Counted from the first letter of the stretch, positions 48,697 to 58,055 are shown. The stretch is DNA of 64,000 nucleotides from Hahella ganghwensis DSM 17046 (GCF_000376785.1 NZ_AQXX01000134.1:62001-126000); one strand, 5' to 3'. Notes: generated from the letters alone by a model not told the origin. Numbers and translations: made by a program.

Positions 48697-49136
48697 TCTG
48701 GATACCTTGCTGTCTTCCACGATTCTTGAACCTTGTCAGGCATTCCTTGGAATGATCTTGCCTTCTTTTGATCATCATTTTTCTGGTTGGGGCGATAATC
48801 TGCTTTGGATTCTTGCTAAACCAGAGCCATAACCGAGTGAAGAGTCCCATCTATAAGGGTAGCTGCAGGGTGAAAAGTGTCCAGTTCTGTGAAGACCAAT
48901 ATGCGCCCGGATGGACAAGCCATAGCTCTGACGCTACGCTTCAAATAATGGACTTGAATCTCAGGTTCTGTCTTCAGTTCACCCGCAATGCTGTGTGTCA
49001 GACAAAGTAAAGTGTCAAAATATAACTAAGCCACAGAGCCTGTTTGCGGGAGTGAGGAGATAGGGAACCCCCCCCTTCCGGGGGAATAACACCGGAGGGG
49101 AGCAGCGGTTCAAATGTTCTGCGATGCGGTAGGTAA
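48697..49136. other. 440-base divergent gap
   Basis: Lies between the porin (-) and a solute-binding protein (+). A C-rich/G-rich hairpin (CCCCC-TTC-CGGGGG, about 49069-49084) followed by CCGGAGGGG stands about 50 bases before the binding-protein start and could hide or expose its translation start. No ORF is supported. Confidence 0.4.
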
Positions 49137-49910
49137 ATGTCCTTGCTAAAACCTTTATTGCTGTTGTTTTCCATTGGGTGGGGCACAATGTCCCACCTGG
49201 TTTCTGCAGAGGTTCTGCCATTAAAACTGGCAGCTGCCGAAGATGTGGAGCCTTATGTCTATCACCAGGCTGACGGCAACATTGGTGGCATTGATTTTGA
49301 TATCGTTCGCGAAATCATGAGCCGTTTGGAGGTGGAATTCAGACTGCTAAGTTTTCCTCGACCCAGAATTTCCCTGATGTTGCAACAGGGCTTTCTCGAT
49401 GGTTTGCTGACGACGACCGCCTATAATGATCAGGGGACGCTTGGAGACATGTGGTTGTCTGATCCGCTCTACATTTCAACCGTTTCCACCATCGTGCGCA
49501 AGGATCCCCCCCCAACTGGTGGCGCCAGTGATGTCCTGCCTTGCATCAAGGCCGGAATATTAAGAGATTTCAGTTATCGTTTTCCCAATCTGGATCTAAG
49601 CCGCTTCAAAAATCCCATTGAGGTCGACAGCGCAGAGCAATTGGTAAAGCTGACCATGTACGGACGTGTGGACTGTGCAATATCTGAAGATGTGACTTTC
49701 ATGTATCAGGCCAGACGACTGGATTACTTTAATGATCTGAAAATCGTCGAGGAAATTGGTACCCGCTCAATCGTCATTGCATTAACCCGCCGTATTATCG
49801 AACAAAACCCTGGCCTGGACAGAAGGATTAACCAAGCGATAGAGCAAGTCAGGGAAGAGGATTTCATTGATAACACCATCATTGATTACCTGACTCCTGA
49901 AACTCACTGA
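49137..49910 (+). CDS. Stand-alone periplasmic solute-binding protein (SBP_bac_3 family)
   Basis: 257 residues with a signal peptide (about 1-22, WGTMSHLVSA) and a type II binding fold (VEPYVYHQADGNIGGIDFDIVREIMSRLEVEF... SEDVTFMYQARRL). No transporter genes adjoin. This is the third such lone protein in the window (others at 26445 and 29268). The start is ATG 49137, after GGTAGG. Confidence 0.8.
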   Translation: MSLLKPLLLLFSIGWGTMSHLVSAEVLPLKLAAAEDVEPYVYHQADGNIGGIDFDIVREIMSRLEVEFRLLSFPRPRISLMLQQGFLDGLLTTTAYNDQGTLGDMWLSDPLYISTVSTIVRKDPPPTGGASDVLPCIKAGILRDFSYRFPNLDLSRFKNPIEVDSAEQLVKLTMYGRVDCAISEDVTFMYQARRLDYFNDLKIVEEIGTRSIVIALTRRIIEQNPGLDRRINQAIEQVREEDFIDNTIIDYLTPETH

Positions 49911-50017
49911 AAATCCTATCTAATGTCAGCCCCTTAATGGCGTGGAATGGTGATCTACATGCCCCAGCGTATGTTATGATACGCGCGTTTGAATGGATCT
50001 TCTTCAGGCTGAATTCT

Positions 50018-50239
50018 ATGAGACAAGTGGTCGTCGACCTTCATATATCGGCGGATGAATACCTTAAGCATTACCAACGGGTCGCCAGCGTTGTGGAAGT
50101 GGTGAGTAGGGAAGGGCTAAGAGTTCATTTCCCCACCGGTATCCTGCAGCGCTTTGTTACCAGGGACGGCATTCACGGCACCTTTGTCATCTACTTTGAT
50201 GACAATAGTAAATTCCAGAATATTGAGCGTCTGGGATAA
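50018..50239 (+). CDS. DUF2835 protein
   Basis: 73-residue cytoplasmic protein with the DUF2835 pattern: MRQVVVDLHISADEYLKHYQ, then RVHFPTGILQRFVTRDGIHGTF. Function unknown. The start at 50018 matches the family N-terminus; the frame is open upstream to 49937 without a better signal. It is 27 bases ahead of the YhiN-type gene and probably shares its transcript. Confidence 0.85.
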   Translation: MRQVVVDLHISADEYLKHYQRVASVVEVVSREGLRVHFPTGILQRFVTRDGIHGTFVIYFDDNSKFQNIERLG

Positions 50240-50266
50240 GCAGAATCAATTCAACCGGGGTTTACA

Positions 50267-51451
50267 TTGAGTAAGAGAACAGCTGATGTTGTGGTGATCG
50301 GAGCAGGGGCGGCCGGTTTAATGTGTGCCATTACGGCAGGTTATCGAGGCCGCAGTGTCTTGGTTCTGGATCATGCAAATAAGCCGGGTAAGAAAATTCT
50401 CATGTCCGGTGGCGGTCGTTGTAACTTCACGCACCTGAATTCCACACCGGCCAACTTTCTTTCTGAAAACCCTCATTTTTGTATATCAGCACTAAAACGT
50501 TACACACCACATCACTTTCTGGAATGGGTGGAGCGACATGGCATTGAGTACTTTGAAAAAACGCCGGGACAGCTGTTTTGCCAACACAGCGCCAAAGATA
50601 TTCTCAACATGCTGCTGACTGAGGCGGATTGGGCCGGTGTTGAGATCTCACTGAACACGTCCATTGAGTCTGTAGATCGTCATCAGACAGGCTATGAGCT
50701 CAATACCTCTTCCGGAATCATTCAATGTGAGTCTCTGGTCGTGGCGACCGGAGGCCTTTCTATCCCGACTATGGGGGCTTCGCCGTTTGGCTACAGGATT
50801 GCAGAACAGTTTGGTCACCAGATATTGCCAACGAGGGCCGGGCTGGTGCCGCTGACACTACAGCCGGTGGATCTGGAAAGGTTTTCTGTACTATCCGGCA
50901 TCGCCGCCGATGCAATCGTTAGTGTGGATAATACTCGTTTCAAGGAGTCAATATTATTCACCCACCGGGGCCTGAGTGGTCCTGGTATTCTCCAGATCTC
51001 AAGCTTCTGGGAGCCTGGGAATGATATCCACGTCCAATTGATGCCTGATCTGGACCTGGAATCCACTTTGAAACAGTGGCGTCAGGAAGCCCCGAATAAA
51101 ACCCTGGAGCAGATGCTGTCACAGTCTCTTTCCAAGCGCCTGGCGCAGGTGTTGTGCGAGTGGAAAGGCTGGTCCGGAAAATTACAGAATTATTCTAATC
51201 AGCGCCTGTCAGAAATAACGTCAGAACTTACCGATATTATCATTAAACCCAACGGCACCGAAGGCTATCGCACCGCAGAGGTCACGTTAGGCGGTGTAGA
51301 CACCAAAGAGCTGTCTTCCAAGACCATGATGTCCAGTTTGCAGGAGGGGTTGTACTTTATCGGTGAGGTGGTCGATGTTACCGGGCACCTCGGCGGCCAT
51401 AACTTCCAATGGGCCTGGGCGTCCGGGTTTGCGGCTGGGAATGTGGTTTAA
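50267..51451 (+). CDS. NAD(P)/FAD-dependent oxidoreductase, YhiN/HI0933 family
   Basis: 394-residue flavoprotein with an N-terminal dinucleotide-binding fold (VVVIGAGAAGLMCAITAGYRG, about 5-25) and the family signature KILMSGGGRCNFTHLN. The C-terminal motif is TLGGVDTKELSSKTMMSSLQEGLYFIGEVVDVTGHLGGHNFQWAWASG, which contacts FAD. The start is a TTG at 50267 with GGGG about seven bases upstream. The physiological substrate of this family is unknown. Confidence 0.92.
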   Translation: MSKRTADVVVIGAGAAGLMCAITAGYRGRSVLVLDHANKPGKKILMSGGGRCNFTHLNSTPANFLSENPHFCISALKRYTPHHFLEWVERHGIEYFEKTPGQLFCQHSAKDILNMLLTEADWAGVEISLNTSIESVDRHQTGYELNTSSGIIQCESLVVATGGLSIPTMGASPFGYRIAEQFGHQILPTRAGLVPLTLQPVDLERFSVLSGIAADAIVSVDNTRFKESILFTHRGLSGPGILQISSFWEPGNDIHVQLMPDLDLESTLKQWRQEAPNKTLEQMLSQSLSKRLAQVLCEWKGWSGKLQNYSNQRLSEITSELTDIIIKPNGTEGYRTAEVTLGGVDTKELSSKTMMSSLQEGLYFIGEVVDVTGHLGGHNFQWAWASGFAAGNVV

Positions 51452-51504
51452 GGTTTTTGGGCGTGGATGAACTCCAATCTGGCTTGTTAAAGGTGCATCT
51501 TGCT

Positions 51505-52308
51505 GTGATTAAGCCAATTCAAAGACTATTCGTGCTTACAACGTTAGTAGGTATTCTCATTTCATGTGTTAGCTTACCTCAGAAACAGCCCCCCATTGAT
51601 TTTGTCAGCGCGTTTCAAAACCAGGATATCGACTTCATGCTGAACGCCCTCTATTACTCGGAAGATGTAGAGCGGTATCGGGATAATTTTCGGGCAGAAT
51701 TCCAGAAAATCTATCGGTATTCAGGTCAGATTTCGAACTGTGTTCCGGCCACGCATGATGACTTTCTGGCGATGATTATCGTTTCTACTTATGAGACCGT
51801 GCAGTTAGAGCAAGAATATGTCTATGAATGCGAATTCTCGGAGATTGGTAAAGGCGTACTCGTTGTTAAAACCACAGATCTCAATAACCAGGAAAAGGTA
51901 TATTCGATCTCTGTTGGCGCAATGGCAGTTGAAAAGAGCTCTGAAGAGGTCGTGAATTCAGTCAAACAGCTTGCGGCATCATTGATGGATGGAGACAACC
52001 CGGAAAAAATTTATTTTTTGGGCGATAAGCACTTTATTTATATGGAGCGGGAAGAGTGTTTGCAGGGGCAGGGGTATTTTATTCGTTATCGAACTTTGCA
52101 AAGACTCGAACCACAAAATGATTCCCTCATTGAAGAGCTACAATTCCTGGTACAAACACATTTAAGTGGAAACTTGCTGTCATGCAATGCAAAGGAAATT
52201 CAGGCCTTTATCAAAGAGACATACCCTTCAGTTGGATACGATCATCCCAGAATTGGTAGTATTTACCTCAGATTGGATGAAAGCCGAAAATTGTGGGTTG
52301 GGAACTGA
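51505..52308 (+). CDS. Uncharacterised lipoprotein
   Basis: 267 residues if started at GTG 51505, which has AAAGGTG ten bases upstream. The signal peptide then ends in a lipobox LISC with the lipidated cysteine at 21. Longer starts back to 51409 overlap the YhiN-type gene and lack a signal-peptide shape. The mature part is acidic with no domain I recognise (FVSAFQNQDIDFMLNALYYSEDVERYRDNF). Codon use is more AT-rich than its neighbours. Confidence 0.65.
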   Translation: MIKPIQRLFVLTTLVGILISCVSLPQKQPPIDFVSAFQNQDIDFMLNALYYSEDVERYRDNFRAEFQKIYRYSGQISNCVPATHDDFLAMIIVSTYETVQLEQEYVYECEFSEIGKGVLVVKTTDLNNQEKVYSISVGAMAVEKSSEEVVNSVKQLAASLMDGDNPEKIYFLGDKHFIYMEREECLQGQGYFIRYRTLQRLEPQNDSLIEELQFLVQTHLSGNLLSCNAKEIQAFIKETYPSVGYDHPRIGSIYLRLDESRKLWVGN

Positions 52309-52407
52309 TTCAGTTAGGGGGCTCTTTTCTGGTCTCATAAACCACATCTCTGGCCGACTGGGGAGAAAAAACTCTTCTCCCCAGTCATATTTTCATCTGA
52401 TTTCCGT

Positions 52408-53250
52408 CTACATTTCTTTAGACCAGACACCCGTCGCGATCGTTTTACTCACATACTCATCTAAGGTTGCTGGTGAGCGGCCCAATATGTGTTGTAAGCC
52501 GTTCACAGGCTTGGCATTACGACCGTCCAACACCTCGCTGAACAGCATTTCGATCAGCCAGACCATGTCATCTTCGAAACCTTCCTGGCGCATACCGTCC
52601 AAATATGCATCGAGAGGCACTTCTGTAAATTTGATCGGGTAGCCTACGGCGGCTTCGATCTGTTGAACGCAGTCCTGAAAAGTGATCGACTCAGCCCCAC
52701 TGATTTCAATCACCTGATTCGCCAGGTCAGGTTGGGTGAGTGCCGCGACAACCACGTCGGCGATGTCGTCAGCGTCAATGAAGGGTTCTGTTGTCGCAAC
52801 CTTTGGCAGTATGAGTTCACCCGCAAGTATCCCATCCAGCAGAAAACTCTCGCTGAAATTTTGAAAAAACCAACTGGCGCGAACGATGTTCCAGGTTAAC
52901 CCGCTGTTACGCACCATGGCTTCTGCTTTCTCAGTACCGGGTTCGCCGCGGCCTGACAGCAGGACCAAGTGTTTTACACCAGCACTGCGAGCGGCGGCCA
53001 CAAAGTCGTGCATGATTTGGGGGGCTTCGGGGATGGCGAGATCGGGTTGAAAGGTCACGTAGGCACGCTCCACACCCTGCAACGCCTTGTTCCAGCTATC
53101 TGGGCGGTACCAGTCAAACTCGGGCTCGGTGGAGCGCGATACCGCTCGGGTCTGGAATCCCAGTGCGCGAAGGTTTCGATCTACACGCACACCTGTTTTG
53201 CCGTGTTTACCAATTACCAGTATTGGGGCCTGTGAAGTTTGAGTTGTCAT
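52408..53250 (-). CDS. NmrA-family NAD(P)-binding protein
   Basis: 280-residue atypical short-chain-dehydrogenase-fold protein. The N-terminal nucleotide motif is ILVIGKHGKTGVRVDRNL (GxxGxxG type), with later segments VKHLVLLSGRGEPGTEKAEAMVRNSGLTWNIVRASWFFQNFSE and FIDADDIADVVVAAL. These proteins sense or reduce with NAD(P)H. It is divergent from an AraC regulator, a common pairing that suggests the regulator controls it. Confidence 0.88.
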   Translation of the reverse strand: MTTQTSQAPILVIGKHGKTGVRVDRNLRALGFQTRAVSRSTEPEFDWYRPDSWNKALQGVERAYVTFQPDLAIPEAPQIMHDFVAAARSAGVKHLVLLSGRGEPGTEKAEAMVRNSGLTWNIVRASWFFQNFSESFLLDGILAGELILPKVATTEPFIDADDIADVVVAALTQPDLANQVIEISGAESITFQDCVQQIEAAVGYPIKFTEVPLDAYLDGMRQEGFEDDMVWLIEMLFSEVLDGRNAKPVNGLQHILGRSPATLDEYVSKTIATGVWSKEM

Positions 53251-53427
53251 TTCGATGTCCTCTCATTGGTTTGATCGCATCAGGGGGTGTCCATCGGGAA
53301 CCTGTTTGAAACCTGTGCCGTATCATTTGAAGCCATTATTCTTTAGTTTTTGTGGACAGTTAATGCCTGTAAATCTATAATTCTTTGCAGAACGTCCAAT
53401 ATTGTAGACTTGCTGCAAACTATTCCT

Positions 53428-54438
53428 ATGAATGCAATTCGCTCAGAAGCCAATATTCCACCCTTATCCGATCCTCTCGGCGAGACGCTTCACTTGTTGC
53501 GCCTCAGCGGTATTCTCTACTGTCGTTCCGAACTCACCGCACCCTGGGGCATGACAATGCCACCCATGGCGGGTTATATGATGTTTCACATCGTGACAGC
53601 CGGACGCTGCTGGCTCGAAGTGGATGGGGAGCCGCCCCGCTTATTGGAACAGGGCAGTCTATCGTTAGTGCCACACGGTATTGGCCATACGCTCAGGAGC
53701 GATCTGGACTGCGAAGTCACGCCATTGTTTGATATTCCCGTTGAATCCTTGAGCGAGAGATATGAATACATGCGTCACGGCGGCGGTGGCGAACTCACAC
53801 AGATGACTTGTTGCGTTATACGTTTCGATCAGGCTATAGCGCAGCAGTTCATTACCATGCTACCCAGGTTGCTGCATATTGATGCCTGGCGGGACGATGA
53901 GCATCATTGGTTGCAAAGCACAGTGCGCCTGATGACGAGCGAAGCGAAGGAAGTCAGACCTGGTGGAGAAACAGTCATGACCCATCTGGCAGATATCCTG
54001 ATGATTCAGGCGCTGCGATATTGGCTGGATCATAGTCACGAAGCCGATAAGGGCTGGCTTGCAGCCTTGCGTGACCGACATATCGGGAGCGCTTTGGCAC
54101 TGATTCATCGGTATCCCGGGCGAGCATGGAGTGTCGCGGGATTGGCGAGTCAGGTGGGGATGTCGCGCTCCGCATTTGCGGCCCGCTTCAATGTATTGGT
54201 CGGGCAGTCACCTATGCAATATCTGACCTATTGGCGCATGCAGCGTGCCCGAATTGAATTGAGCGAAACGAAAAAACCAACCGGCGAGATTGCTGAATCT
54301 GTCGGCTATCAATCTGAAGCGGCCTTCAGCCGTGCCTTTAAAAATGTATTTGGACAGACTCCCGGAACTTTTCGCAATAATGCAGATTTCCAGGTCTCTC
54401 CTCAGTTGATAACAGGTATCGCCCCTATTGATGAGTAG
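53428..54438 (+). CDS. AraC-family regulator with an N-terminal cupin domain
   Basis: 336 residues. The N-terminal cupin-type ligand domain (about 1-200) includes MMFHIVTAGRCWLEVDGEPPRLLEQGSLSLVPHGIGHTL. The C-terminal AraC DNA-binding domain has two helix-turn-helix units (WSVAGLASQVGMSRSAFAARFNVLVGQSPMQYLTYWRM and IAESVGYQSEAAFSRAFKNVFGQTPGTFR). The start at 53428 (ATG) is preferred over an upstream TTG; no strong SD is seen. It probably controls the divergent NmrA gene. Confidence 0.88.
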   Translation: MNAIRSEANIPPLSDPLGETLHLLRLSGILYCRSELTAPWGMTMPPMAGYMMFHIVTAGRCWLEVDGEPPRLLEQGSLSLVPHGIGHTLRSDLDCEVTPLFDIPVESLSERYEYMRHGGGGELTQMTCCVIRFDQAIAQQFITMLPRLLHIDAWRDDEHHWLQSTVRLMTSEAKEVRPGGETVMTHLADILMIQALRYWLDHSHEADKGWLAALRDRHIGSALALIHRYPGRAWSVAGLASQVGMSRSAFAARFNVLVGQSPMQYLTYWRMQRARIELSETKKPTGEIAESVGYQSEAAFSRAFKNVFGQTPGTFRNNADFQVSPQLITGIAPIDE

Positions 54439-54450
54439 TGGGGTAGGGGA

Positions 54451-54466
54451 AAGCAAACGTTTGCAT
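54451..54466. promoter_or_regulatory. PurR/LacI-family operator-like palindrome
   Basis: AAGCAAACGTTTGCAT, a perfect 12-base core GCAAACGTTTGC with the central CG typical of LacI/GalR-family sites. It fits the PurR box pattern. It lies 12 bases past the AraC stop and 478 bases before the binding-protein ATG. Confidence 0.55.
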
Positions 54467-54777
54467 TGGGTTCTATTTGTGGTTTTAGGCTGCTGATTTA
54501 ATAAGAAAGCACCAAAACCTGTTGGATATTTAGCCGTTTTGTGAGCTTTTTTCAGATTGTCAGACCATCGTGCCTGTTTGCTGCATATATGTAAATTTTT
54601 ATTCTATGTAAGTGATGTTACTTATTTGTGATGCCCTCTAACTATCTAAAAATTAAGAGATATCTTCAAAGTTTCTCAACTTTTCAATTTGCCGGTCAAA
54701 TTTATTAAAGGTTGCAATAGCCAAAAACTGGTGCTAAAAATAAAAATACAGCACTTGCTGGCATGAGTGGTTGTCGT

Positions 54778-54795
54778 AATGTCAACGTTAACATT
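54778..54795. promoter_or_regulatory. LacI-family operator-like palindrome 1
   Basis: AATGTCAACGTTAACATT, 18 bases with one mismatch between arms and a central CG. It overlaps a weak -10 candidate (TTGCTG-16-TAATGT), as a repressor site would. Confidence 0.6.
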
Positions 54796-54846
54796 TTGGC
54801 TGAGGGTGGACGCTAAATACCAGATTATTCGTATCTGATTCAGGAT

Positions 54847-54869
54847 AGCCCGAACATCTCGGGTTTTTT
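54847..54869 (+). terminator. Terminator-like hairpin between the two operators (possible attenuator)
   Basis: AGCCCGA / TCGGGTT with a five-base loop, followed by a run of T. Placed in the leader of the binding-protein gene, it could end a short transcript or act as an attenuator. Confidence 0.5.
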
Positions 54870-54879
54870 GAATAAACTG

Positions 54880-54897
54880 AATGTAAACGTCAACATT
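54880..54897. promoter_or_regulatory. LacI-family operator-like palindrome 2
   Basis: AATGTAAACGTCAACATT, sharing the pattern AATGTNAACGTNAACATT with the site 102 bases upstream. The spacing is close to ten helical turns, which would favour looping by one tetrameric repressor (inference). Confidence 0.6.
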
Positions 54898-54943
54898 TCT
54901 GGCATCAGGTGTTTAACCTCTAAAAATAACAAAGGGTAAAGCT

Positions 54944-55868
54944 ATGTTTGCCTTAAAAAAAAAATAAAGTCCTCGCTGTCGTAAGCGGAATCGCGCTCAC
55001 TTTAGGTTTGGCCGGGCCTGTTCAGGCTGACAAGATCAAGATCGGTATGTCCTTCCAGGAGCTCAATAATGCTTATTTCGTGACCATGAAAGAAGCATTG
55101 GAGAGTGCCGCCAAGTCTATGGGGGCGGAAGTGATCATTACTGATGCCCGCCATGATGTTTCCAAACAAATCAGTGATGTTGAAGATATGTTGCAGCGCG
55201 GTGTGGATATTCTTTTGCTGAACCCCACTGATTCGGTCGGCATACAATCCGCCGTTATTACTGCCCATGAAGCGGGTGTGATTACGGTCGCGGTTGATGC
55301 GCAGGCTGAAGGTCCCCTGGATTCTTTCGTTGGATCGAAAAACTACGATGCCGGCTACCTGGCTGGAAAATACCTGGCAGAAAAGTTGGGCGGTAAAGGC
55401 GAAGTTGCCATTCTTGACGGTATCCCAGTCGTTCCCATTCTTGAGCGGGTAAGAGGGTTTAATGATGCCATGAAAGAATATCCCAATATCAAGATTGTCA
55501 GCACCCAGAATGGCCGACAAGAGCGGGACAAAGCCATGAATGCAACTGAAAACATGCTGCAGGCTAATCCTGGATTGGATGGTTTGTTCAGCGTCAATGA
55601 TACCGGTGCGTTAGGAGCGCTGACGGCCATCGAAGCCAGTGGTCAGGATGTGAAACTGGTGAGTGTGGATGGACATCCGGAAGCCATCAAAGCCCTGATG
55701 AAACCCGGCTCCAAGTTTATTGCTACCTCTGCCCAATATCCCCGCGATCAGGTCAGGCTGGGACTGGCGATTGCCCTTGCCAAATTCTGGGGCGCCAAAG
55801 TGCCCGCGTCGGTACCTGTGGACGTTAAGCTGATTGATCGTAAGAACGCCGCAGGCTTCAGTTGGTAA
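54944..55868 (+). CDS. Ribose-type periplasmic sugar-binding protein, frameshifted at a run of ten A in the signal peptide
   Basis: Peripla_BP_4-type binding protein (KIKIGMSFQELNNAYFVTMKEALESAAKSMGAEV... FVGSKNYDAGYLAGKYLAEKLGG... LFSVNDTGALGALTAI... VSVDGHPEAIKAL). The natural start ATG 54944 gives MFALKKK and then TAA, because ten A stand at 54955-54964. With nine A the frame reads MFALKKNKVLAVVSGIALTLG and on to the cleavage site VQA-DK, a perfect signal peptide. As written, only a TTG at 55008 opens the frame, which would lose export. Causes: a sequencing error, a phase-variable tract, or transcriptional slippage. No permease or ATPase genes adjoin. Confidence 0.8.
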
Positions 55869-56093
55869 TCACTACATATACTATGGGTTAGGGAAGCCAT
55901 ACCCGAAGGTAACACTGTCCAGACCGGATCGGTCATTGATTCAAGAAAAATGGCCCAGCGATATTCGCCACCACCGGTAACTGGTTCCTGATACTCCTGA
56001 TATGTGCCCCGAGGACAGCCGGGCAGGGCTTCGCTCGTCCTCAAGAAGTGCTCGACTGCTTTGTATCGCTCAAATAACGCGATTTTAGGTGAA

Positions 56094-57872
56094 ATGATGA
56101 ATGCCATAAAAATAATACTTCAAGTGACAATCGCCGCAGCCACTTTAGCGACACTACCACTCTCTGGCCTGTCTGCAGCAGGTGTCAGCGACCAGATCAA
56201 TGCGGAGACACTAGCTCGCATTGAGCATTGGGTGGACACGGAATTCAAAGACTCTTCCATCACACGAGAGCAACAGATTGAAGAGTTGAGTTGGTTCGCC
56301 AAAGCCGCTGAACCTTTTCGTGGTATGAAATTAAATGTTCTCTCAGAGCCGATCACGACACATCGATATGAAGCCGAAATGCTCACACGGGCTTTTGCTG
56401 ATATCACCGGAATTGCGGTGAATCATGAACTCGCGCCGGAGGGAGATGTGGTCCAGAAACTCTGGATTCAGTTTATTTCCGACCAGCATCGCTACGATGC
56501 TTTTATCAACGATTCGGACAACATTGGTACCCATTCAAGGTCCGGAAAAGTGCTGGCTCTTGATGACTATATGAAAGGCGAGGGCAGAGACGTCACGCTC
56601 CCGACACTGGATATTGATGACTTCATTGGCATGAGCTTTGTCACGGGGCTTGACGGCAAAGTCTATCAATTGCCGGACCAGCAATTCGCCAATCTTTACT
56701 GGTTTCGCTATGACTGGTTTCAGCGCCCAGAACTGAAAGAGCGGTTTCGCAGGATTTATGGTTATGAACTCGGAGTTCCCGTCAACTGGTCTGCCTATGA
56801 GGACATTGCCGACTTCTTTACTCATCATGTGAAGAACATCGATGGTGAGCGTGTCTATGGGCATATGGACTATGGACAGCGCCATCCTTCCCTGAGTTGG
56901 CGGTTTACGGATGCCTGGTTCTCCATGGCAGGCATGGGCGACCCGGGATTTCCCAATGGTAAGCCGGTCGACGAATGGGGAATACGAATTGAAGGTTGTC
57001 ATCCGGTGGGGTCCAGTGTGGCGCGTGGAGGAGCAACCAACAGTCCGGCTTCGGTATATGCACTAGAAAAGTTTATTGACTGGCTCAAGCGTTTTGCGCC
57101 ACCGGGTGCGATCGATATGACCCAGGACGAAGCGGTGGCCTATCATACAAACGGGAACAATATCGCCCAACAGATATTCTGGTATGCCGTTTACACCGCT
57201 GATATGACCAAGCCGGGCCTTGCATTTGTGAACGAGGACGGTACGCCGAAATGGCGTGTGGCTCCTTCTCCCAGGGGCGCCTACTGGCAAAATGGTATGA
57301 AGCTTGGATATCAGGATGTCGGTGCCTGGACGATACCGCGCAACATGACGTCCACTCGGCAGAAAGCAACTTGGCTATACGCGCAATTCACTGTTGCCAA
57401 AACGGTATCTCTCAAAAAAACGCTGGTCGGTTTAACACCTATTCGTGAATCAGACCTCAAATCCCCTGCCATGCAGAAATTGGCACCGCGATTAGGCGGT
57501 CTGGTCGAATTTTACCTGAGTCCGGCCCGTAAGGCCTGGACACCGACCGGACCCAATGTTCCCGATTATCCCAAGCTTGCCAACTACTGGTGGCAGACGA
57601 TCGGCGATGCGGTTTCCGGTGAAGTATCAGCCAAGGACGCCCTTGATCATCTGGCAGAAAAGCAGGGCCGCGCCCTGGCGGTAATTCAACGTAAATCCGA
57701 ACTAATTAAATGCGGTCCCCGGATCAGAAAGGCCAGTGAGACGAAAGGCGAGCAGTATTGGCTGCAGCAGCCCGGAGCACCTAAGCCCAAATTGAAAAAC
57801 GAAAAACCTCCGGGAGTGACAGTGCCCTACGAACAATTACTCAGGGCATGGAAGGAAGGGCGGGTCATGTGA
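56094..57872 (+). CDS. Large extracellular solute-binding protein, GlpV-like (glycerol/sugar ABC type)
   Basis: About 592 residues. The signal peptide is about 1-30 (AATLATLPLSGLSAAG). The mature part has the family run of EHWVDTEFKDSSITREQQIEELSWF, YDAFINDSDNIGTHSRSGK, YQLPDQQFANLYWFRYDWF, YGHMDYGQRHPSLSWRFTDAWFSMAGMGD and VGLTPIRESDL. It resembles GlpV, the glycerol-binding protein of the rhizobial GlpSTPQUV transporter (recalled, not searched). None of the partner permease genes are here. ATG 56094 or 56097 may be the start; the SD is AGGTG. In-gene motifs are intact, so it should be functional. Confidence 0.85.
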   Translation: MMNAIKIILQVTIAAATLATLPLSGLSAAGVSDQINAETLARIEHWVDTEFKDSSITREQQIEELSWFAKAAEPFRGMKLNVLSEPITTHRYEAEMLTRAFADITGIAVNHELAPEGDVVQKLWIQFISDQHRYDAFINDSDNIGTHSRSGKVLALDDYMKGEGRDVTLPTLDIDDFIGMSFVTGLDGKVYQLPDQQFANLYWFRYDWFQRPELKERFRRIYGYELGVPVNWSAYEDIADFFTHHVKNIDGERVYGHMDYGQRHPSLSWRFTDAWFSMAGMGDPGFPNGKPVDEWGIRIEGCHPVGSSVARGGATNSPASVYALEKFIDWLKRFAPPGAIDMTQDEAVAYHTNGNNIAQQIFWYAVYTADMTKPGLAFVNEDGTPKWRVAPSPRGAYWQNGMKLGYQDVGAWTIPRNMTSTRQKATWLYAQFTVAKTVSLKKTLVGLTPIRESDLKSPAMQKLAPRLGGLVEFYLSPARKAWTPTGPNVPDYPKLANYWWQTIGDAVSGEVSAKDALDHLAEKQGRALAVIQRKSELIKCGPRIRKASETKGEQYWLQQPGAPKPKLKNEKPPGVTVPYEQLLRAWKEGRVM

Positions 57873-57924
57873 CCCGGGAATGGCTGGCAGCAGGTTAGCG
57901 TACAGATCACTAACAAAAATTGAG

Positions 57925-57953
57925 TGGTCCGCCAAAAGGCAGAACCACCAGGA
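57925..57953 (+). other. Hairpin between the GlpV-like and chemoreceptor genes
   Basis: GTGGT...ACCAC with an inner GCC-AAAA-GGC stem, about 55 bases past the stop, no T-run. It may be an RNA processing or stability element. The rest of the 183-base gap has nothing clear. Confidence 0.4.
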
Positions 57954-58055
57954 ACTGAAATATAAAAAAGAAATGAAACCTGAAAAAGCGAAGGGGCAAT
58001 CACAGCAAAGGTATGCGGTGTGTCATAAACATTTATACCAAAAGAGGTATACCCG

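Larger units (their letters stand above)
54439..54943. other. 505-base regulatory region before the sugar-binding protein gene
   Basis: No ORF is supported. It holds a PurR-box-like palindrome (54451-54466), two matching LacI-type operators (54778-54795 and 54880-54897) and a terminator-like hairpin between the last two (54847-54869). The rest is AT-rich. Confidence 0.6.

Noticed and set aside
55869-56093. Possible relic of a permease between the two binding proteins
   Set aside because: Translation in six frames shows no membrane segment or transporter motif in these 225 bases.
55748-56107. Minus-strand frame of 119 residues opposite the binding-protein region
   Set aside because: It covers the end of one binding-protein gene and the start of the next and matches no family I know.
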